A DNA stretch of 64,000 bases from Anaeroglomus sp964630775 (GCA_964630775.1 CAZVYY010000002.1:140069-204068); one strand, 5' to 3'. Positions 9,480 through 19,600 are shown, numbered from the stretch's first letter. Translations and numbers: made by a program. Notes: generated by a model not told the origin, from the sequence alone.

Positions 9480-10415
9480 TTATCGGAGTTCTTTGCCGGG
9501 CTGAATAGGGAGTTGGATACTCTTCTTTCGAAATGTCAGGGGAGTCAGGCCTGTGTACTTCTTAAATACGCGACAAAAAAAGAAGGGATTTTCGTATCCG
9601 CATCGGGCAGCGATCTCTTTCCCCTGCAAATGGGAACAGCGGAGCAGGGTCTTGGCGGCCTCGATACGAAGCTGCTGCTGATACATGGTCGGGGAGATTT
9701 GAAACGTTTGTTTGAACAGGCGGAAAAAATAGCCTTTTGACATCCCGGCGGATTTGGCGAGCGTTTCAATCGACAAAGGTTCAGAGTAGTGGCTTTCGAT
9801 ATAGCATTTTGCCTGGTGGATGCGGTGGTCCTGAGTTTCAGCGACTGATTTCTGCTGCTGGCTGAAATCGATGAGAAAATCGAATATCCGTCCGAGTGTT
9901 TTTTGTCGCAGGTAATAGGAGTAGTCGGAAGGACTGTTGGCAAAATCAGTGAGTTGAATCAGCAGGGAGTTAAGGTGGTTGGTTTTATCTTCGGAAAGCT
10001 GCAGATGGTCGCCCAGTGATACGGGTAATCCTGAGTACAATGACAGCAGTTGATCAAAGGGGATACACAGCGATGTTCCTGACTGCGATTCGTAAGCGAA
10101 GGTAATCTCGGAATATACGGCGGTTTTGCGGCAGGTGACAAAATCATGCGGCTGGCCGGGCCAGACCAGCACGAGTGTGCCTGGAATTGTGGAAATTATT
10201 TTACCACATCTGGAATAACCGCCCTGATGACGGGTGTAAAGGACCAGATGATAGAGGTCGTGTATATGTTCGCAAAAGGTCTTTCGGTCTCCAACCGGGG
10301 CATCCTGATGAATGGCGGTATGATGAAGACTTGGGTAAAAAGTCTGTCCCTGTTCCTGGATGGCCAGGAGCTGACAGTCTGTTCGGCGGCTTTGTGTTTT
10401 TACATAACGCAGCAT
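9480..10415 (-). CDS. AraC-family transcriptional regulator
   Basis: A 311-residue protein with a cupin-like effector-binding N-terminal half (HIHDLYHLVLYTR, IPGTLVLVWPGQPHDF) and a double-HTH AraC domain at about residues 212-300. The recognition helices are in LAKSAGMSKGYFFRLFKQ and CGYENPFFFCRVFKKYTG. Such proteins bind a sugar and activate adjacent catabolic operons. It is divergent from the URO-D operon at 10520. The 104 bp between them holds a pair of direct repeats 21 bp apart against the -35 region, the expected AraC half-site layout. The inducer is unknown. Confidence 0.9.
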   Translation of the reverse strand: MLRYVKTQSRRTDCQLLAIQEQGQTFYPSLHHTAIHQDAPVGDRKTFCEHIHDLYHLVLYTRHQGGYSRCGKIISTIPGTLVLVWPGQPHDFVTCRKTAVYSEITFAYESQSGTSLCIPFDQLLSLYSGLPVSLGDHLQLSEDKTNHLNSLLIQLTDFANSPSDYSYYLRQKTLGRIFDFLIDFSQQQKSVAETQDHRIHQAKCYIESHYSEPLSIETLAKSAGMSKGYFFRLFKQTFQISPTMYQQQLRIEAAKTLLRCSHLQGKEIAARCGYENPFFFCRVFKKYTGLTPLTFRKKSIQLPIQPGKELR

Positions 10416-10420
10416 AGGTC

Positions 10421-10481
10421 ACGATTGTGCAATAATATAAGATGATTGTGCATTTTCTTCAAGCAATTAGTTGATTATAAT
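10421..10481 (+). promoter_or_regulatory. Candidate AraC operator and promoter of the URO-D operon
   Basis: Direct repeats GATTGTGCA at 10423-10431 and 10444-10452 are exactly 21 bp apart; the match extends with one mismatch on each flank. The second copy abuts a weak -35 (TTTTCT, 10453-10458). A 17 bp spacer leads to a perfect TATAAT at 10476-10481. A poor -35 overlapped by an activator half-site is the normal design of AraC-activated promoters. Binding by the divergent AraC protein is inference. Confidence 0.6.
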
Positions 10482-10519
10482 GTAATTTATATAAATATAC
10501 GAATTTAGGATGGAGAAAC

Positions 10520-11584
10520 ATGACAAATAAGCAATGGCAGCTTTTGCTGGAGCTGATTGAGGGTAAGCAGTTTGCGAGCACTCCTGTTGGATTCATTATT
10601 GACAGCCCCTGGATTCCCGGCTGGGCAGGGATTAGCACGCTGGATTATTTTACCTCCGACACGCTTTGGTTTGATGCGAATTTAAAAGCGTTGCGACAGT
10701 TTCCTCAAGCCCTGTTTTTACCGGGATTCTGGTCGGAATACGGGATGTGTACGGAACCCTCGGCTTTTGGGGCCAAATGCACCTGGCATGAAAATGAGCT
10801 GCCTTTTGCCGATAAAATCATTCATAGCCTGGATGATATTGACCGTTTGAATTGTCCGGACCCGAAAAAGGATGGTCTGGCTCCGTTTGTGCTCAAACGT
10901 CTTGCCCGCTATCGACAACCAATCGAAGCCGAGGGGCATGCGATTCGTTTTGCGGTGGCTCGCGGGCCGCTGAATGTGGCTTCATTTCTCATGGGGACGA
11001 CGGAATTTCTGATTGGTCTTCGGACTGAGCCGGAGAAAACCCATAAGCTGCTTTCGATGATTACGGAATATTTATGCCGATGGCTGCAGGTGCAGAAAGC
11101 GGCCTTTGATTCGATTGACGGTATTTTGGTCCTGGATGATATTGTGGGTTTCTGTGGGGAGCCGGATTTTCTTGAGTTCGCTAAACCCTATCTCCAGCAA
11201 GTATTTAACGCCTTTCCTGCCGCGATAAAGTTCTTTCATAATGACGCGGATGGCCGGGTTTGCGCACCGCATTTGCCTGATTTGGGAGTGAATCTGTTCA
11301 ATTTCAGCTTTCTGCATTCGCTGACAGAAATGAAGGAATGGACGCATAATCAGGTCGTTTTGGTCGGCAATCTACCGCCGCGTGATACGCTTGCGCTGGG
11401 TTCCGCGGAGGAGGTGTTCCGGCAGGTACAGGAAACGATCAGCTCGGTTTCCGATAAAACCCGAATTTTATTATCTGCCGGAGGAGGGATGCCGGATGGC
11501 GTCCGCACAGAAAATATTACCGCTTTTTTGCATGCAGTGGAGTGCAAACAAGTTAATGTTCTGTCAGGAGCCGACGTTAAATGA
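10520..11584 (+). CDS. URO-D family protein, first gene of a sugar operon
   Basis: A 354-residue cytoplasmic protein with the URO-D barrel: an early FIIDSPWIPGW strand, RFAVARGPLNVASFLMGT in the middle, DGILVLDDIVGF, then KFFHNDADGRV and VLVGNLPPRDTLALGS. Length is normal for the family. At the position where MtaA-type enzymes have H-x-C it has His-Asn-Asp, so it lacks that zinc ligand and is probably neither a thiol methyltransferase nor a true decarboxylase. GGATGGAGAAAC precedes the ATG. Its TGA overlaps the next ATG (ATGA), indicating translational coupling to the DUF6807 gene. Function unknown; likely acts on a sugar derivative. Confidence 0.8.
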   Translation: MTNKQWQLLLELIEGKQFASTPVGFIIDSPWIPGWAGISTLDYFTSDTLWFDANLKALRQFPQALFLPGFWSEYGMCTEPSAFGAKCTWHENELPFADKIIHSLDDIDRLNCPDPKKDGLAPFVLKRLARYRQPIEAEGHAIRFAVARGPLNVASFLMGTTEFLIGLRTEPEKTHKLLSMITEYLCRWLQVQKAAFDSIDGILVLDDIVGFCGEPDFLEFAKPYLQQVFNAFPAAIKFFHNDADGRVCAPHLPDLGVNLFNFSFLHSLTEMKEWTHNQVVLVGNLPPRDTLALGSAEEVFRQVQETISSVSDKTRILLSAGGGMPDGVRTENITAFLHAVECKQVNVLSGADVK

Positions 11585-12846
11585 ACATGAAAAGGATTTG
11601 TCTGATACTATGGGCCATGATGTCAATGTCTCTGTGCGGGGCTATTGGTTCGTATCGTGTGGTTCTTGGGCCGGTTGACACGGATGTTCAGGGTATGCCT
11701 CTTTCGGTTGACCTGGAGGGTGTTCCCTATCCAGAATCTGCCGGCCAGCCGGTGATGGTCCGCATTGATGGTCAAAAGAAAATCCCCATAGCTTGCCAGC
11801 TTGAGACCGGCCGGGTGAGCCGTTTGTGGTTTATTCCGGATGGTGTGATTAAAGCGGGACAAAAGGCGACATTTGAGGTCACATTTTCTGATTCCAGGAA
11901 ACGAGACGCCTCGCTTGCGGCTGTGGTGGATGAGAAGACCATCACCCTGCAGGCCGGTGAGCACAAGATTCTGCAATATTATCATGCAATATGTCCCGCT
12001 CCGGAAGGGGTATCGCCGCGTTTTGCCAAAAGCGGATTTATTCATCCGCTCTGGTCTCCGGCGGGCAACCGTCTGACCCAGATTCAGCCGAACGACCATT
12101 ATCACCACTACGGTATCTGGAATCCGTGGACCAAGACCCATGTCGAGGGGCGCGAAGTGGATTTCTGGAACATTGGTGATGGCAAGGGTACGGTGCGGTT
12201 TGCCGGGATTCTCTCGACGACCAGCGGCCCGGTGTTCGGCGGATTCAAGGTGCGTCAGGAGCATGTCGATTTTACGGCCAAACCGACTGAAAAAGTGGCG
12301 ATGAATGAAGTCTGGGATGTACGGGCGTTTGCCTGCCGGATTGAAGACCGTCCTGTCTGGGTTGTGGATTTTACCAGTATTCTCAATAACGCCCTGACGA
12401 CCACTATTGAGCTGCCCGATTATCGCTATGGCGGCGGGGTTGGATTCCGGGCTACGGAAAAATGGATTCGCGACAACTGTACGGTTCTGACCTCCGAGGG
12501 CAAAACCCGCAAGGATGCCGATGGAACCCGTGCCCGGTGGTGTGATGTCAACGGCCAGATTGACCAGGGGCGTTCGGGGATCGTTTTTTTGAGCCACATC
12601 AGCAACCGTGAGCATCCCGAACCGATGCGGGTCTGGCCGCTTGATTCACAGGGCAACGGCAACCTGTTTTTTGAATTCTGTCCGATTCGTCTTACCGGCT
12701 GGGAGATTCATCCCGGCAATGAATATGTGCTGCGTTATCGCATGATTGTGTATGATGGGAAAATGAGTCCTGAAACGTCGGAGGTATTATGGAAAAACTT
12801 TACCCAGCCGCCCCGCGCTGTTTTGACCGCTGCGTCCGTACAATAA
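11581..12846 (+). CDS. Secreted DUF6807 (PmoA-like) family protein
   Basis: A 421-residue protein with a signal peptide (about residues 1-22). The family core is recognisable: SGFIHPLWSPAGN, the histidine-rich YHHYGIWNPWTKTHVEG, VDFWNIGDGKG, and later ELPDYRYGGGVGFRA. The family is common beside Gfo/Idh and ThuA genes in Planctomycetota and Bacteroidota sugar loci; its reaction is not established, and the older label methane oxygenase PmoA is not supported here. The His cluster looks metal-binding or catalytic. It is coupled to the URO-D gene by a 4 bp overlap and itself overlaps the ThuA gene by 58 bp. Confidence 0.78.
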   Translation: MNMKRICLILWAMMSMSLCGAIGSYRVVLGPVDTDVQGMPLSVDLEGVPYPESAGQPVMVRIDGQKKIPIACQLETGRVSRLWFIPDGVIKAGQKATFEVTFSDSRKRDASLAAVVDEKTITLQAGEHKILQYYHAICPAPEGVSPRFAKSGFIHPLWSPAGNRLTQIQPNDHYHHYGIWNPWTKTHVEGREVDFWNIGDGKGTVRFAGILSTTSGPVFGGFKVRQEHVDFTAKPTEKVAMNEVWDVRAFACRIEDRPVWVVDFTSILNNALTTTIELPDYRYGGGVGFRATEKWIRDNCTVLTSEGKTRKDADGTRARWCDVNGQIDQGRSGIVFLSHISNREHPEPMRVWPLDSQGNGNLFFEFCPIRLTGWEIHPGNEYVLRYRMIVYDGKMSPETSEVLWKNFTQPPRAVLTAASVQ

Positions 12847-13604
12847 CGCTTGTGGGATTGCTGTTTGTCCTGCTGGCCGGGGCTGCCGCCATGGCCAAGG
12901 GGCATGTTCTGATTTACACCAAGAACGGCAAGGGATATGTTCACGACAATATTCCGGCCAGTGTGGAATGTCTCAAGACAATCTGCGAGCAGAACCAGTG
13001 GACGTATGAAGTTACCGACAAGGCGGATGTGTTTACTGCTGAAAAAATCAAAACCTTTGATGTTCTGGTTTTCTCCAATACCAACAATGAGACGTTTGAT
13101 ACCGAGGAGCAGAAGCAGGTCTTCAAGAGCTACATCCAGAGCGGCGGGGCATTTGTCGGAATTCATTCGGTCTGCGGGTCGGAGCGGCAATGGCCGTGGT
13201 TCTGGGCCAATCTGGGCGGCAAATTTGTCCGTCATCCGGCTTTTCAGAAATTTGATATTAAAGTGATTGATCATAAGCATCCGTCAACCGAATTTCTGCC
13301 CGATGTCTGGAAGTGGGAAGATGAATGCTATTACATGAATTATCTGAATCCCTCCATCCATATCCTGCTGGCGGCGGATTTGACGACTGTTAATGATGAC
13401 AAGAAGAAAGAGTATCCCGGCGATGTGTTCGGCAATTATTTTCCGCTGTGCTGGTATCAGAAATTTGACGGCGGTCGTCAGTGGTACACGGCGATGGGAC
13501 ATGATCCCAAACACTATCAAGACGAGAACTTTATCAAGCATCTGACCGGCGGGATTCGCTGGGCGATGCAGAAACAGACAACGGCTGCATCGAGAGCTCA
13601 ATAG
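12789..13604 (+). CDS. ThuA-like domain protein (trehalose-utilisation family)
   Basis: A 271-residue protein with an N-terminal hydrophobic export signal (about residues 18-36) and one ThuA domain. This is a glutamine-amidotransferase-like fold: HVLIYTKNGKGYVHDN, FDVLVFSNT, QSGGAFVGIHSVCG, then WKWEDECYYMNYL and YQKFDGGRQWYTAMGH. The start inside the preceding gene is supported by GGAGGT 4 bp before ATG. ThuA of Sinorhizobium acts with ThuB in conversion of disaccharides to 3-keto forms, and the same operon here encodes a Gfo/Idh/MocA oxidoreductase. A role in 3-keto-sugar chemistry is therefore plausible but inferred. Confidence 0.82.
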   Translation: MEKLYPAAPRCFDRCVRTITLVGLLFVLLAGAAAMAKGHVLIYTKNGKGYVHDNIPASVECLKTICEQNQWTYEVTDKADVFTAEKIKTFDVLVFSNTNNETFDTEEQKQVFKSYIQSGGAFVGIHSVCGSERQWPWFWANLGGKFVRHPAFQKFDIKVIDHKHPSTEFLPDVWKWEDECYYMNYLNPSIHILLAADLTTVNDDKKKEYPGDVFGNYFPLCWYQKFDGGRQWYTAMGHDPKHYQDENFIKHLTGGIRWAMQKQTTAASRAQ

Positions 13605-13676
13605 CTGAATGGAACATGGATGTCTGAGTTTCACAGGGTTTCTCAGGCAGATGAAATATGAAAGAAAGGGTATGGT

Positions 13677-14531
13677 ATGAAAAAGGCGTTTACATTAATT
13701 GAACTGCTGGTGGTGATTGCGATTATTGCTTTGCTGCTGGCGATTGTGGTGCCGGCGCTGCACCTGGCCAAGCGTAAAGGGTCGCTGGTTGTCTGCATGA
13801 TGAACACGAAGAATCTGTCGCTGTCCTGGTATATGTATAAGGAGGATTGTGACGGACGGATTATGAGCGCTCAGATGGAGGGCAAGGAGAATGGCGGCCA
13901 TTATGTCGGCTGGACCGGTACACCGCGTAATAGCAGCGGCACATTATTGAGCATTACGCAGCCCAGTCCGCCTGTGACGGATGCCGATGAAATTCGCGGC
14001 ATCGAACAAGGGCGTCTTTTTGAGTATGTCAAGGATCCCAAGGCATACCATTGTCCCGGCGACAATATTCGCCGCAGCAAATATGACGGCACGCCGGTCT
14101 TTTTGTCTTATTCCGTACCGACCTGCCTGTATGCGGCCACGGATTCCACCTCGACCCGCTATAAGCAGCAGATCGTCAAGTATGCTGAAATTACGTCTCC
14201 CTCGCAGCGGTATAATTTTGTTGAAGTGGCCCAGACCCGCAACTGGAACATGAGTGGATGGTTTTCGTTCGGCGCGCCGGAGTGGACCGGTGACAATCAA
14301 CGGTGGGGATGGTGGGATCCAATGGCGGTCAATCATGGTGATTCCAGTGTCCTGGGCTTCTGCGATGGACATTCTGAATCACGTAAGTGGCAGGATTCTT
14401 TTACCAAGGAACGCGTGAATAAGCTGATTACACAAAATGTGGACACGTACAATATTGAATACCCGCCCGCGGGTCAGACGGAAGATATCGGTTTTATGAT
14501 TAAAGGATGGGCCTATCGGTATCGACGATAG
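13677..14531 (+). CDS. H-X9-DG pseudopilin within the sugar operon
   Basis: A 284-residue protein beginning with a type II/IV prepilin leader and helix (FTLIELLVVIAIIALLLAI at residues 5-23). It ends with the planctomycete pseudopilin signature: His220, nine residues, Asp230-Gly231 (HGDSSVLGFCDG). Pairs of Cys occur in VVCMMN and YHCPGD. Prepilin peptidase would cleave before the Phe and the protein would assemble in, or stay anchored to, the envelope. It lies between ThuA (72 bp) and Gfo/Idh (54 bp) genes on the same strand, so it is probably cotranscribed with sugar catabolism. What such pseudopilins do in these loci is not known; glycan capture at the surface is one possibility. Confidence 0.85.
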   Translation: MKKAFTLIELLVVIAIIALLLAIVVPALHLAKRKGSLVVCMMNTKNLSLSWYMYKEDCDGRIMSAQMEGKENGGHYVGWTGTPRNSSGTLLSITQPSPPVTDADEIRGIEQGRLFEYVKDPKAYHCPGDNIRRSKYDGTPVFLSYSVPTCLYAATDSTSTRYKQQIVKYAEITSPSQRYNFVEVAQTRNWNMSGWFSFGAPEWTGDNQRWGWWDPMAVNHGDSSVLGFCDGHSESRKWQDSFTKERVNKLITQNVDTYNIEYPPAGQTEDIGFMIKGWAYRYRR

Positions 14532-14585
14532 AATGCCCGGGCGTTGAATGAAAATCGTGTGAACCATCAAGAAACGGAAGGCATT

Positions 14586-15971
14586 ATGAAACGCAGAGAG
14601 TTTTTGAAGAGTGCGGCCGCCGCGGCGACCGGGATTCTCGGATTTCCAACCATCGTTCCGTCGGTTGTTCTGGGCAAAGATGCACCCAACAGCAAGATTA
14701 CCATTGCCCAGATCGGCTTTGGCCGGATTGCCCGCGATCATGACCTTCCGGACACCATCAAGCACGAGATGTGCCGGGTGGTGGCAGTTGCGGATCTTGA
14801 TTCCAAACGTCTGGCCGACGGCAAGAGGTGGATTCAAAGCTACTACGACAAAAAGTACAACAAAGAAAACTACATTGATGTCAAGACCTATGGCGATTAC
14901 CACGAGATTCTTGCCGACAAGAGCATCGATGCGGTGATCATTTCGACTCCCGACCACTGGCATGCCCAGCCGGCGATGGAAGCGGCACTGGCGGGCAAGG
15001 ATATCTACATGCAAAAGCCCGCCTCGCTGACGATTGCCGAAGGGCGGCAGATGGCCGATACCATCAAGCGGAGCGGCATCATTTTCCAGATCGGCAGCCA
15101 GCAGCGTTCCCGCAATCCCTGGCCGCACTTTAAGAATGTCTGCCAGATGGTCCGCAACGGGCGGATTGGCAGGCTTAAGCATGTCAAGGTTGGTTTGATG
15201 ACCGACCCGGGCTGCGGCGTGGAACCGGAAATGCCCGTGCCGGCCAACCTGAATTATGAGATGTGGCTGGGCTGTACGCCGTTGGTCTATTACACCGAAA
15301 AACGCGTCCATCCCCAGAAAGACTATTCCCGACCGGGCTGGCTGCGCTGCGAGCAGTTTGGGGCCGGAATGATTACCGGCTGGGGTTCGCATCACATTGA
15401 CACGGCTCACTGGGGTATGGATACCGAATACACCGGCCCGGTCGAACTGGAAGGCACTGCGGAATTTCCGACCTCCGGCCTGTGGAATGTCCACGGAGAG
15501 TTTGATGTTCATACCCAATATGCCAACGGCGTGACCATGCATATCAGCAGCAAGTTTCCCTGCGGCGTACGGTTTGAAGGCGATGAAGGCTGGATCTTTG
15601 TCGCCCGCGGCAGCGGACAGGCCACCGCCAGCGATCCGGTGTCCGGCGATCCCAATCAGGCGCCGGTTCTGGTCAGCGACAAGAAGCTGCTGGAAGGGGA
15701 TCCCGGCAAGGACAAGGTTCAACTGGTGCTCAGCGATGACCAGCATCTTAACTGGCTGGAGAGCATCCAGTCCCGCCGGCAGCCGATTACCAATGCGGAA
15801 ATCGCTCACCGGTCGTGCAGTGCGTGTCTGCTGAGCCATATTGCGATGAAGCTCAAACGCAAACTCCGCTGGGATCCGGTCAAAGAGCAGTTTCTTGACG
15901 ACGCCGAGGCCAACGGGATGCTGTCGCGTCCCCAGCGTGCCCCGTATGGAACGAACTACGTGAAAGTATAA
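14586..15971 (+). CDS. Tat-exported Gfo/Idh/MocA family oxidoreductase
   Basis: A 461-residue NAD(P)-dependent oxidoreductase. The start at 14586 is chosen because it gives a twin-arginine leader (KRREFLKS, residues 2-9) and has GGAAGG 4-5 bp upstream; an upstream in-frame ATG at 14544 does not. The Rossmann motif is IAQIGFGRIARDHD, and the family EKP lysine appears as QKPAS. A C-terminal substrate domain includes GWGSHHIDTAHWGMD. Family members oxidise sugars, cyclitols or glycosides, often at C3. Tat export suggests a tightly bound cofactor and action outside the cytoplasm. It is the last gene of the 10520 operon and is followed by a strong terminator. Confidence 0.88.
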   Translation: MKRREFLKSAAAAATGILGFPTIVPSVVLGKDAPNSKITIAQIGFGRIARDHDLPDTIKHEMCRVVAVADLDSKRLADGKRWIQSYYDKKYNKENYIDVKTYGDYHEILADKSIDAVIISTPDHWHAQPAMEAALAGKDIYMQKPASLTIAEGRQMADTIKRSGIIFQIGSQQRSRNPWPHFKNVCQMVRNGRIGRLKHVKVGLMTDPGCGVEPEMPVPANLNYEMWLGCTPLVYYTEKRVHPQKDYSRPGWLRCEQFGAGMITGWGSHHIDTAHWGMDTEYTGPVELEGTAEFPTSGLWNVHGEFDVHTQYANGVTMHISSKFPCGVRFEGDEGWIFVARGSGQATASDPVSGDPNQAPVLVSDKKLLEGDPGKDKVQLVLSDDQHLNWLESIQSRRQPITNAEIAHRSCSACLLSHIAMKLKRKLRWDPVKEQFLDDAEANGMLSRPQRAPYGTNYVKV

Positions 15972-15990
15972 GCAGGTTTATGTCAAATTC

Positions 15991-16026
15991 AAAGGCCGGG
16001 CTGTTCGCAGTGCCGGCCTTTTTTAT
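15991..16026 (+). terminator. Rho-independent terminator after the Gfo/Idh gene
   Basis: Stem AAGGCCGG / CCGGCCTT with a 12-14 nt loop followed by TTTTTTATT, starting 20 bp after the stop codon. Confidence 0.9.
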
Positions 16027-16076
16027 TGTTATGTCAGAGACGGCTGGCCTGAAATGACGTGTGGTTTTGTGAACTT

Positions 16077-16415
16077 TTACCATTTCTTGAAAATAAAAAA
16101 TACCGCCAGTACAATCAGCCCGAAGCCCACCATGTAATTCCACGTAATCTTTTCCTTGAGATAGACGACGGAAAACACCGCAAACACTACCAGCGTAATT
16201 ACTTCCTGAATCGTCTTAAGCTGGGCGGCGCTATAGGTTGCGTGGCCGATGCGGTTGGCCGGCACCTGAAAACAGTATTCGACAAACGCAATCAGCCAAC
16301 TGACCAGAATCACCAGCCACAGGGCTTTATCCTTGAACTTCAGATGTCCGTACCAGGCCATCGTCATAAACACATTTGATATTATCAGCAACAGAATCGG
16401 CAGCAAGGCTTTCAT
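16077..16415 (-). CDS. DUF486 (DMT-superfamily) membrane protein
   Basis: A 112-residue protein of four hydrophobic helices, matching the small single-domain DUF486 family: ILLLIISNVFMTMAWYGHLK, FVEYCFQVPANRIG, SAAQLKTIQEVITLVVF, YLKEKITWNYMVGF. It probably resides in the inner membrane. The relation to drug/metabolite transporters suggests a dimeric carrier, but no substrate is known. A sigma70 promoter lies upstream at 16446-16474 and AGGA precedes the ATG, so it is transcribed alone. Confidence 0.85.
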   Translation of the reverse strand: MKALLPILLLIISNVFMTMAWYGHLKFKDKALWLVILVSWLIAFVEYCFQVPANRIGHATYSAAQLKTIQEVITLVVFAVFSVVYLKEKITWNYMVGFGLIVLAVFFIFKKW

Positions 16416-16445
16416 ATAGGATTCCTAATAAACGCGTTTTTGATT

Positions 16446-16474
16446 ATTTAGACAGGACTTTTATCGTTTGTCAA
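16446..16474 (-). promoter_or_regulatory. Sigma70-type promoter for the DUF486 gene
   Basis: Read on the minus strand: TTGACA at 16474-16469, a 17 bp spacer, CTAAAT at 16451-16446. The predicted start lies about 25-30 bp before the gene. Confidence 0.6.
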
Positions 16475-16625
16475 GTCCGTTATACTTAACAGGTATATTT
16501 TGCTGCGAGGATGACCACTGTACACATCAAAATGGACCCTGACCGCGTGCGGGGCGGATCCTTTCGTTCAGGTTAGTATGTTATGTAGCCGGTGGGAAAA
16601 GCAGGATTTAAGTCACAATCACACA

Positions 16626-19600
16626 TTACCAGTTATCCGACAGGACGGCAAAATCGCTCAGGTCTATCTTTCCGCTTTGGTTCAGGTCGGTCATATCGCA
16701 CCAGTTGTTATTGGCGGAGCAGTCTGCCTGCAGCCAGTGGCCGGCCAGTTCGAGGAGGTCGGCCATATCCATCATGCCGTCCTGCGTGATGTCGATTTGC
16801 GAATTGTCAACAGGGATGGCGGCGGACTGGTCTTTGATCAGGACATTTTTAATCAGGCCGTCGAAATAGAAATATTCGCCGGCATCCGACATGCCGTAGC
16901 CGATGTGATAATTTTTGGCGGCGACGGAGTCGGCATTGGCTGAATAGGAACGCGTGGCCCGCAGGACGTTGTTGACGTAAAATCTGGCCGTGGAGCCGTT
17001 GACTTCCAGGGCAACAGTCTGCCACTGGTTGAGGATTACGGGCACGCCGGTATTCCAGAAGCCGACGTTATCCAGCGAGACCTTGAAATACCCATTATCG
17101 AGGCCGATGCCGGTGCCGTGTCGGCTGGAACGCTCATCGTTGGAGTCGAAGAGGGGTTCGTAAAAAGTCACATCGTCGGAGGTACGGGGGTAGATATCCG
17201 CCTGCAGACGGCGGTTGAGGCCGTTTTGGACGCCGGATTCTGCGGTTGTGGAGGTGCCGTTGAAGTCCGTCTGGATGTCTGGATAAAATGAGCCGATGAC
17301 GTCGCCGCAGCGACGCATTTCATTGACGATTTCGGCCTGATTCAGGGTGACATTGTAAAACCGCATGTCGTCGATGCGGCCTCTGAAGTGTTGGCCGGCC
17401 CAGTCCCGTCCGATATAGAAAGCCTCGGGCTGCTGGTAGTCGTTGGGACCCAGGACGGATTTGGGAATCAGTGTTGAAGCGGTCTGGGCGTCCTGAACAC
17501 CGTTGATATAGAGGGTGCACTGGCTGCCGCTGACCGTGACGGCCAGCGCAGTCCAGGTGTGGGTCGGAATTGGGGCAAGAGACGTCAGAACGGCTGTTGC
17601 AGAGCCGTTGGAGAGACGAAATTGTGCCTGGCCGGAGCCGTTGAGGTCCAGCCGGAGTGACTGGTTTTCGGAGGCTCCCATAAAGAGAAGGGGCCTGTCG
17701 ATATTATCATACGGATAAATACGGATGGAGAAAGTACCCTGTATGACATCGCAGAGGCTTCTGTCGAGTACCAGATACTGGTCGATGCCGTTGAGTCTGA
17801 GTACGGCACTGTTGACGGTGCGGTCGTTGAGACGCAGGGGGCGTCCGCGAAGAAGAGCATGCTGGGCGCCGAATTCATCCCAGCAGACCTGGCCGGAGGA
17901 TTCCTGGACACGATAGGAAGCAATCAGGCCGCGGGGTTTTCGCAGCGTATTCCACCAGAAGGGCGAATACCAGTCGCCCCAGGGGACATGGCTGAAATGG
18001 ACACCGTCGGACAGGGTACCGCCGGAATAGTCGTAGCTGGCGATTCCGGTGCCGGAGAGAGTCCCGCCCGAGATGGTGCTGCAGCCCTGCACGATGGCCG
18101 TGTCGCGGATGGTGGCGGAGCCGGAGACGCTGGCATAGTCTTCGACGAGGGCGGTGTCGCGGACGGTGGAACTCTGCACGATGGCACGGTCCCGGATGCG
18201 GGCGTAATCCCGGATGAGGGCACTGCCCATCACGAGGGCATGCCCGGAGACGATGGCGTTATTTTGTACGGTGGCCGAGTCCATCACGACGGCGTAGTCT
18301 TCGACGCGGGCGTTGTTATAGATTTTTGCTGTGCCCAGGACGCGGGCGTTGGGACCGACATACGCGGAGGCATTGACGGTGGCGGTATTGGCGACCCAGC
18401 CGCCGCCGTTGGAGTGAATACGGCCGCTGGTTGTCGTAAGATTAAGCTGACGCTGGGTCACGGCGGGAACTGCGCCGATCATGGCGACTTCATAGGCGTA
18501 ACGCAGGCGGTCGGGGTGTTTATCAACGGGGTAGTCGTTGTCGGTGTAGGCCAGGTTCAGGCTGCTGTCAGACGGGGCGGCGGTGACAATTAAAAACAGT
18601 TTGGTCTGGCCGGGCTGCATGGTGATTGAGCCGGAGCCTGGAGCAAAGAGGGGGCTGTAGGAGACATTGTCCCAGGTTTCATCCGCTGCGGCCAGTGACC
18701 ATCGCCAGTCTTCGGTGGTTCCGAACAGGTCAAAGCCCTGCAAGGTCACTGTGATTTCATTGCCAACCGGGACTAATTCATGCATCATATAAGCGAATCG
18801 TTCGGGGGCGCGTTCAAAGGGGACGCGATACCAGCCGGGTTTGTCCTGGCAGGGAATCAGATGTGACCCCATTTTGTATTTGAAAAGGGCCTGTTTGGTG
18901 GTGCCGCCCCAGAATATGGTCTTGAATGTTGATTTTTCGGCAAAGTCGAGGAATGGCCAGTGCCGCAAACCATTGGCGACGATATCGCCAAGTTGAGTTC
19001 CGGCAGGCAGGACGGAGGCGATTTTGGTATAGATGGTCTGTTCTTTGGGCGCTGCAATCCACAGGTCGGCGACGACATCGGGAAGCCCCAGTTCGCCGCC
19101 GAAATTCTGGAGGGCGTGATGGATGCGAAAGTCGTTGTAAATCAGGGAGCCGTGGTCCTGTCGGAAGTTGCTGAAATCGAACATGCGGTCGGTCATCATG
19201 CCGGATAAATCGCCGAACAGTTCGGCATAATGCAGATTTCGACTGTTCCGCAGGAAATTGGCGTGGGATTCCCAATGACCGCCGGTGAGAAATCCGGGCT
19301 GGTGGCCCTGAACATAATGACCAAATTCGTGCGGGGTGGGATTGCCCCAGCCTTCATCGAGCAGGCCGGAACCGTTGATGCCGATATGCATGAAGCCGTT
19401 CCATCCGCCGCACCAGAAACCGTCGTACCAGGTAATGTGGTTGATTTTGTAGCGATTACCGTTGCGGCGCCAGGTGTCAAAGCTTTCAAACGGTTCCTGA
19501 TAATGGAGTTTTTTGCAATAGATCTGATAGCTTTCCTCAATCATGCGCAGGGCGCGTCTGCCCATCACTTCGGGATTGAATCCGCTGTATCGCTGGTAAC

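Noticed and set aside
17859..18593. 244-codon plus-strand ORF rich in Gly, Asp and Val
   Set aside because: It is the antisense shadow of the hexapeptide-repeat part of the large minus-strand protein; its apparent periodicity is caused by that repeat.
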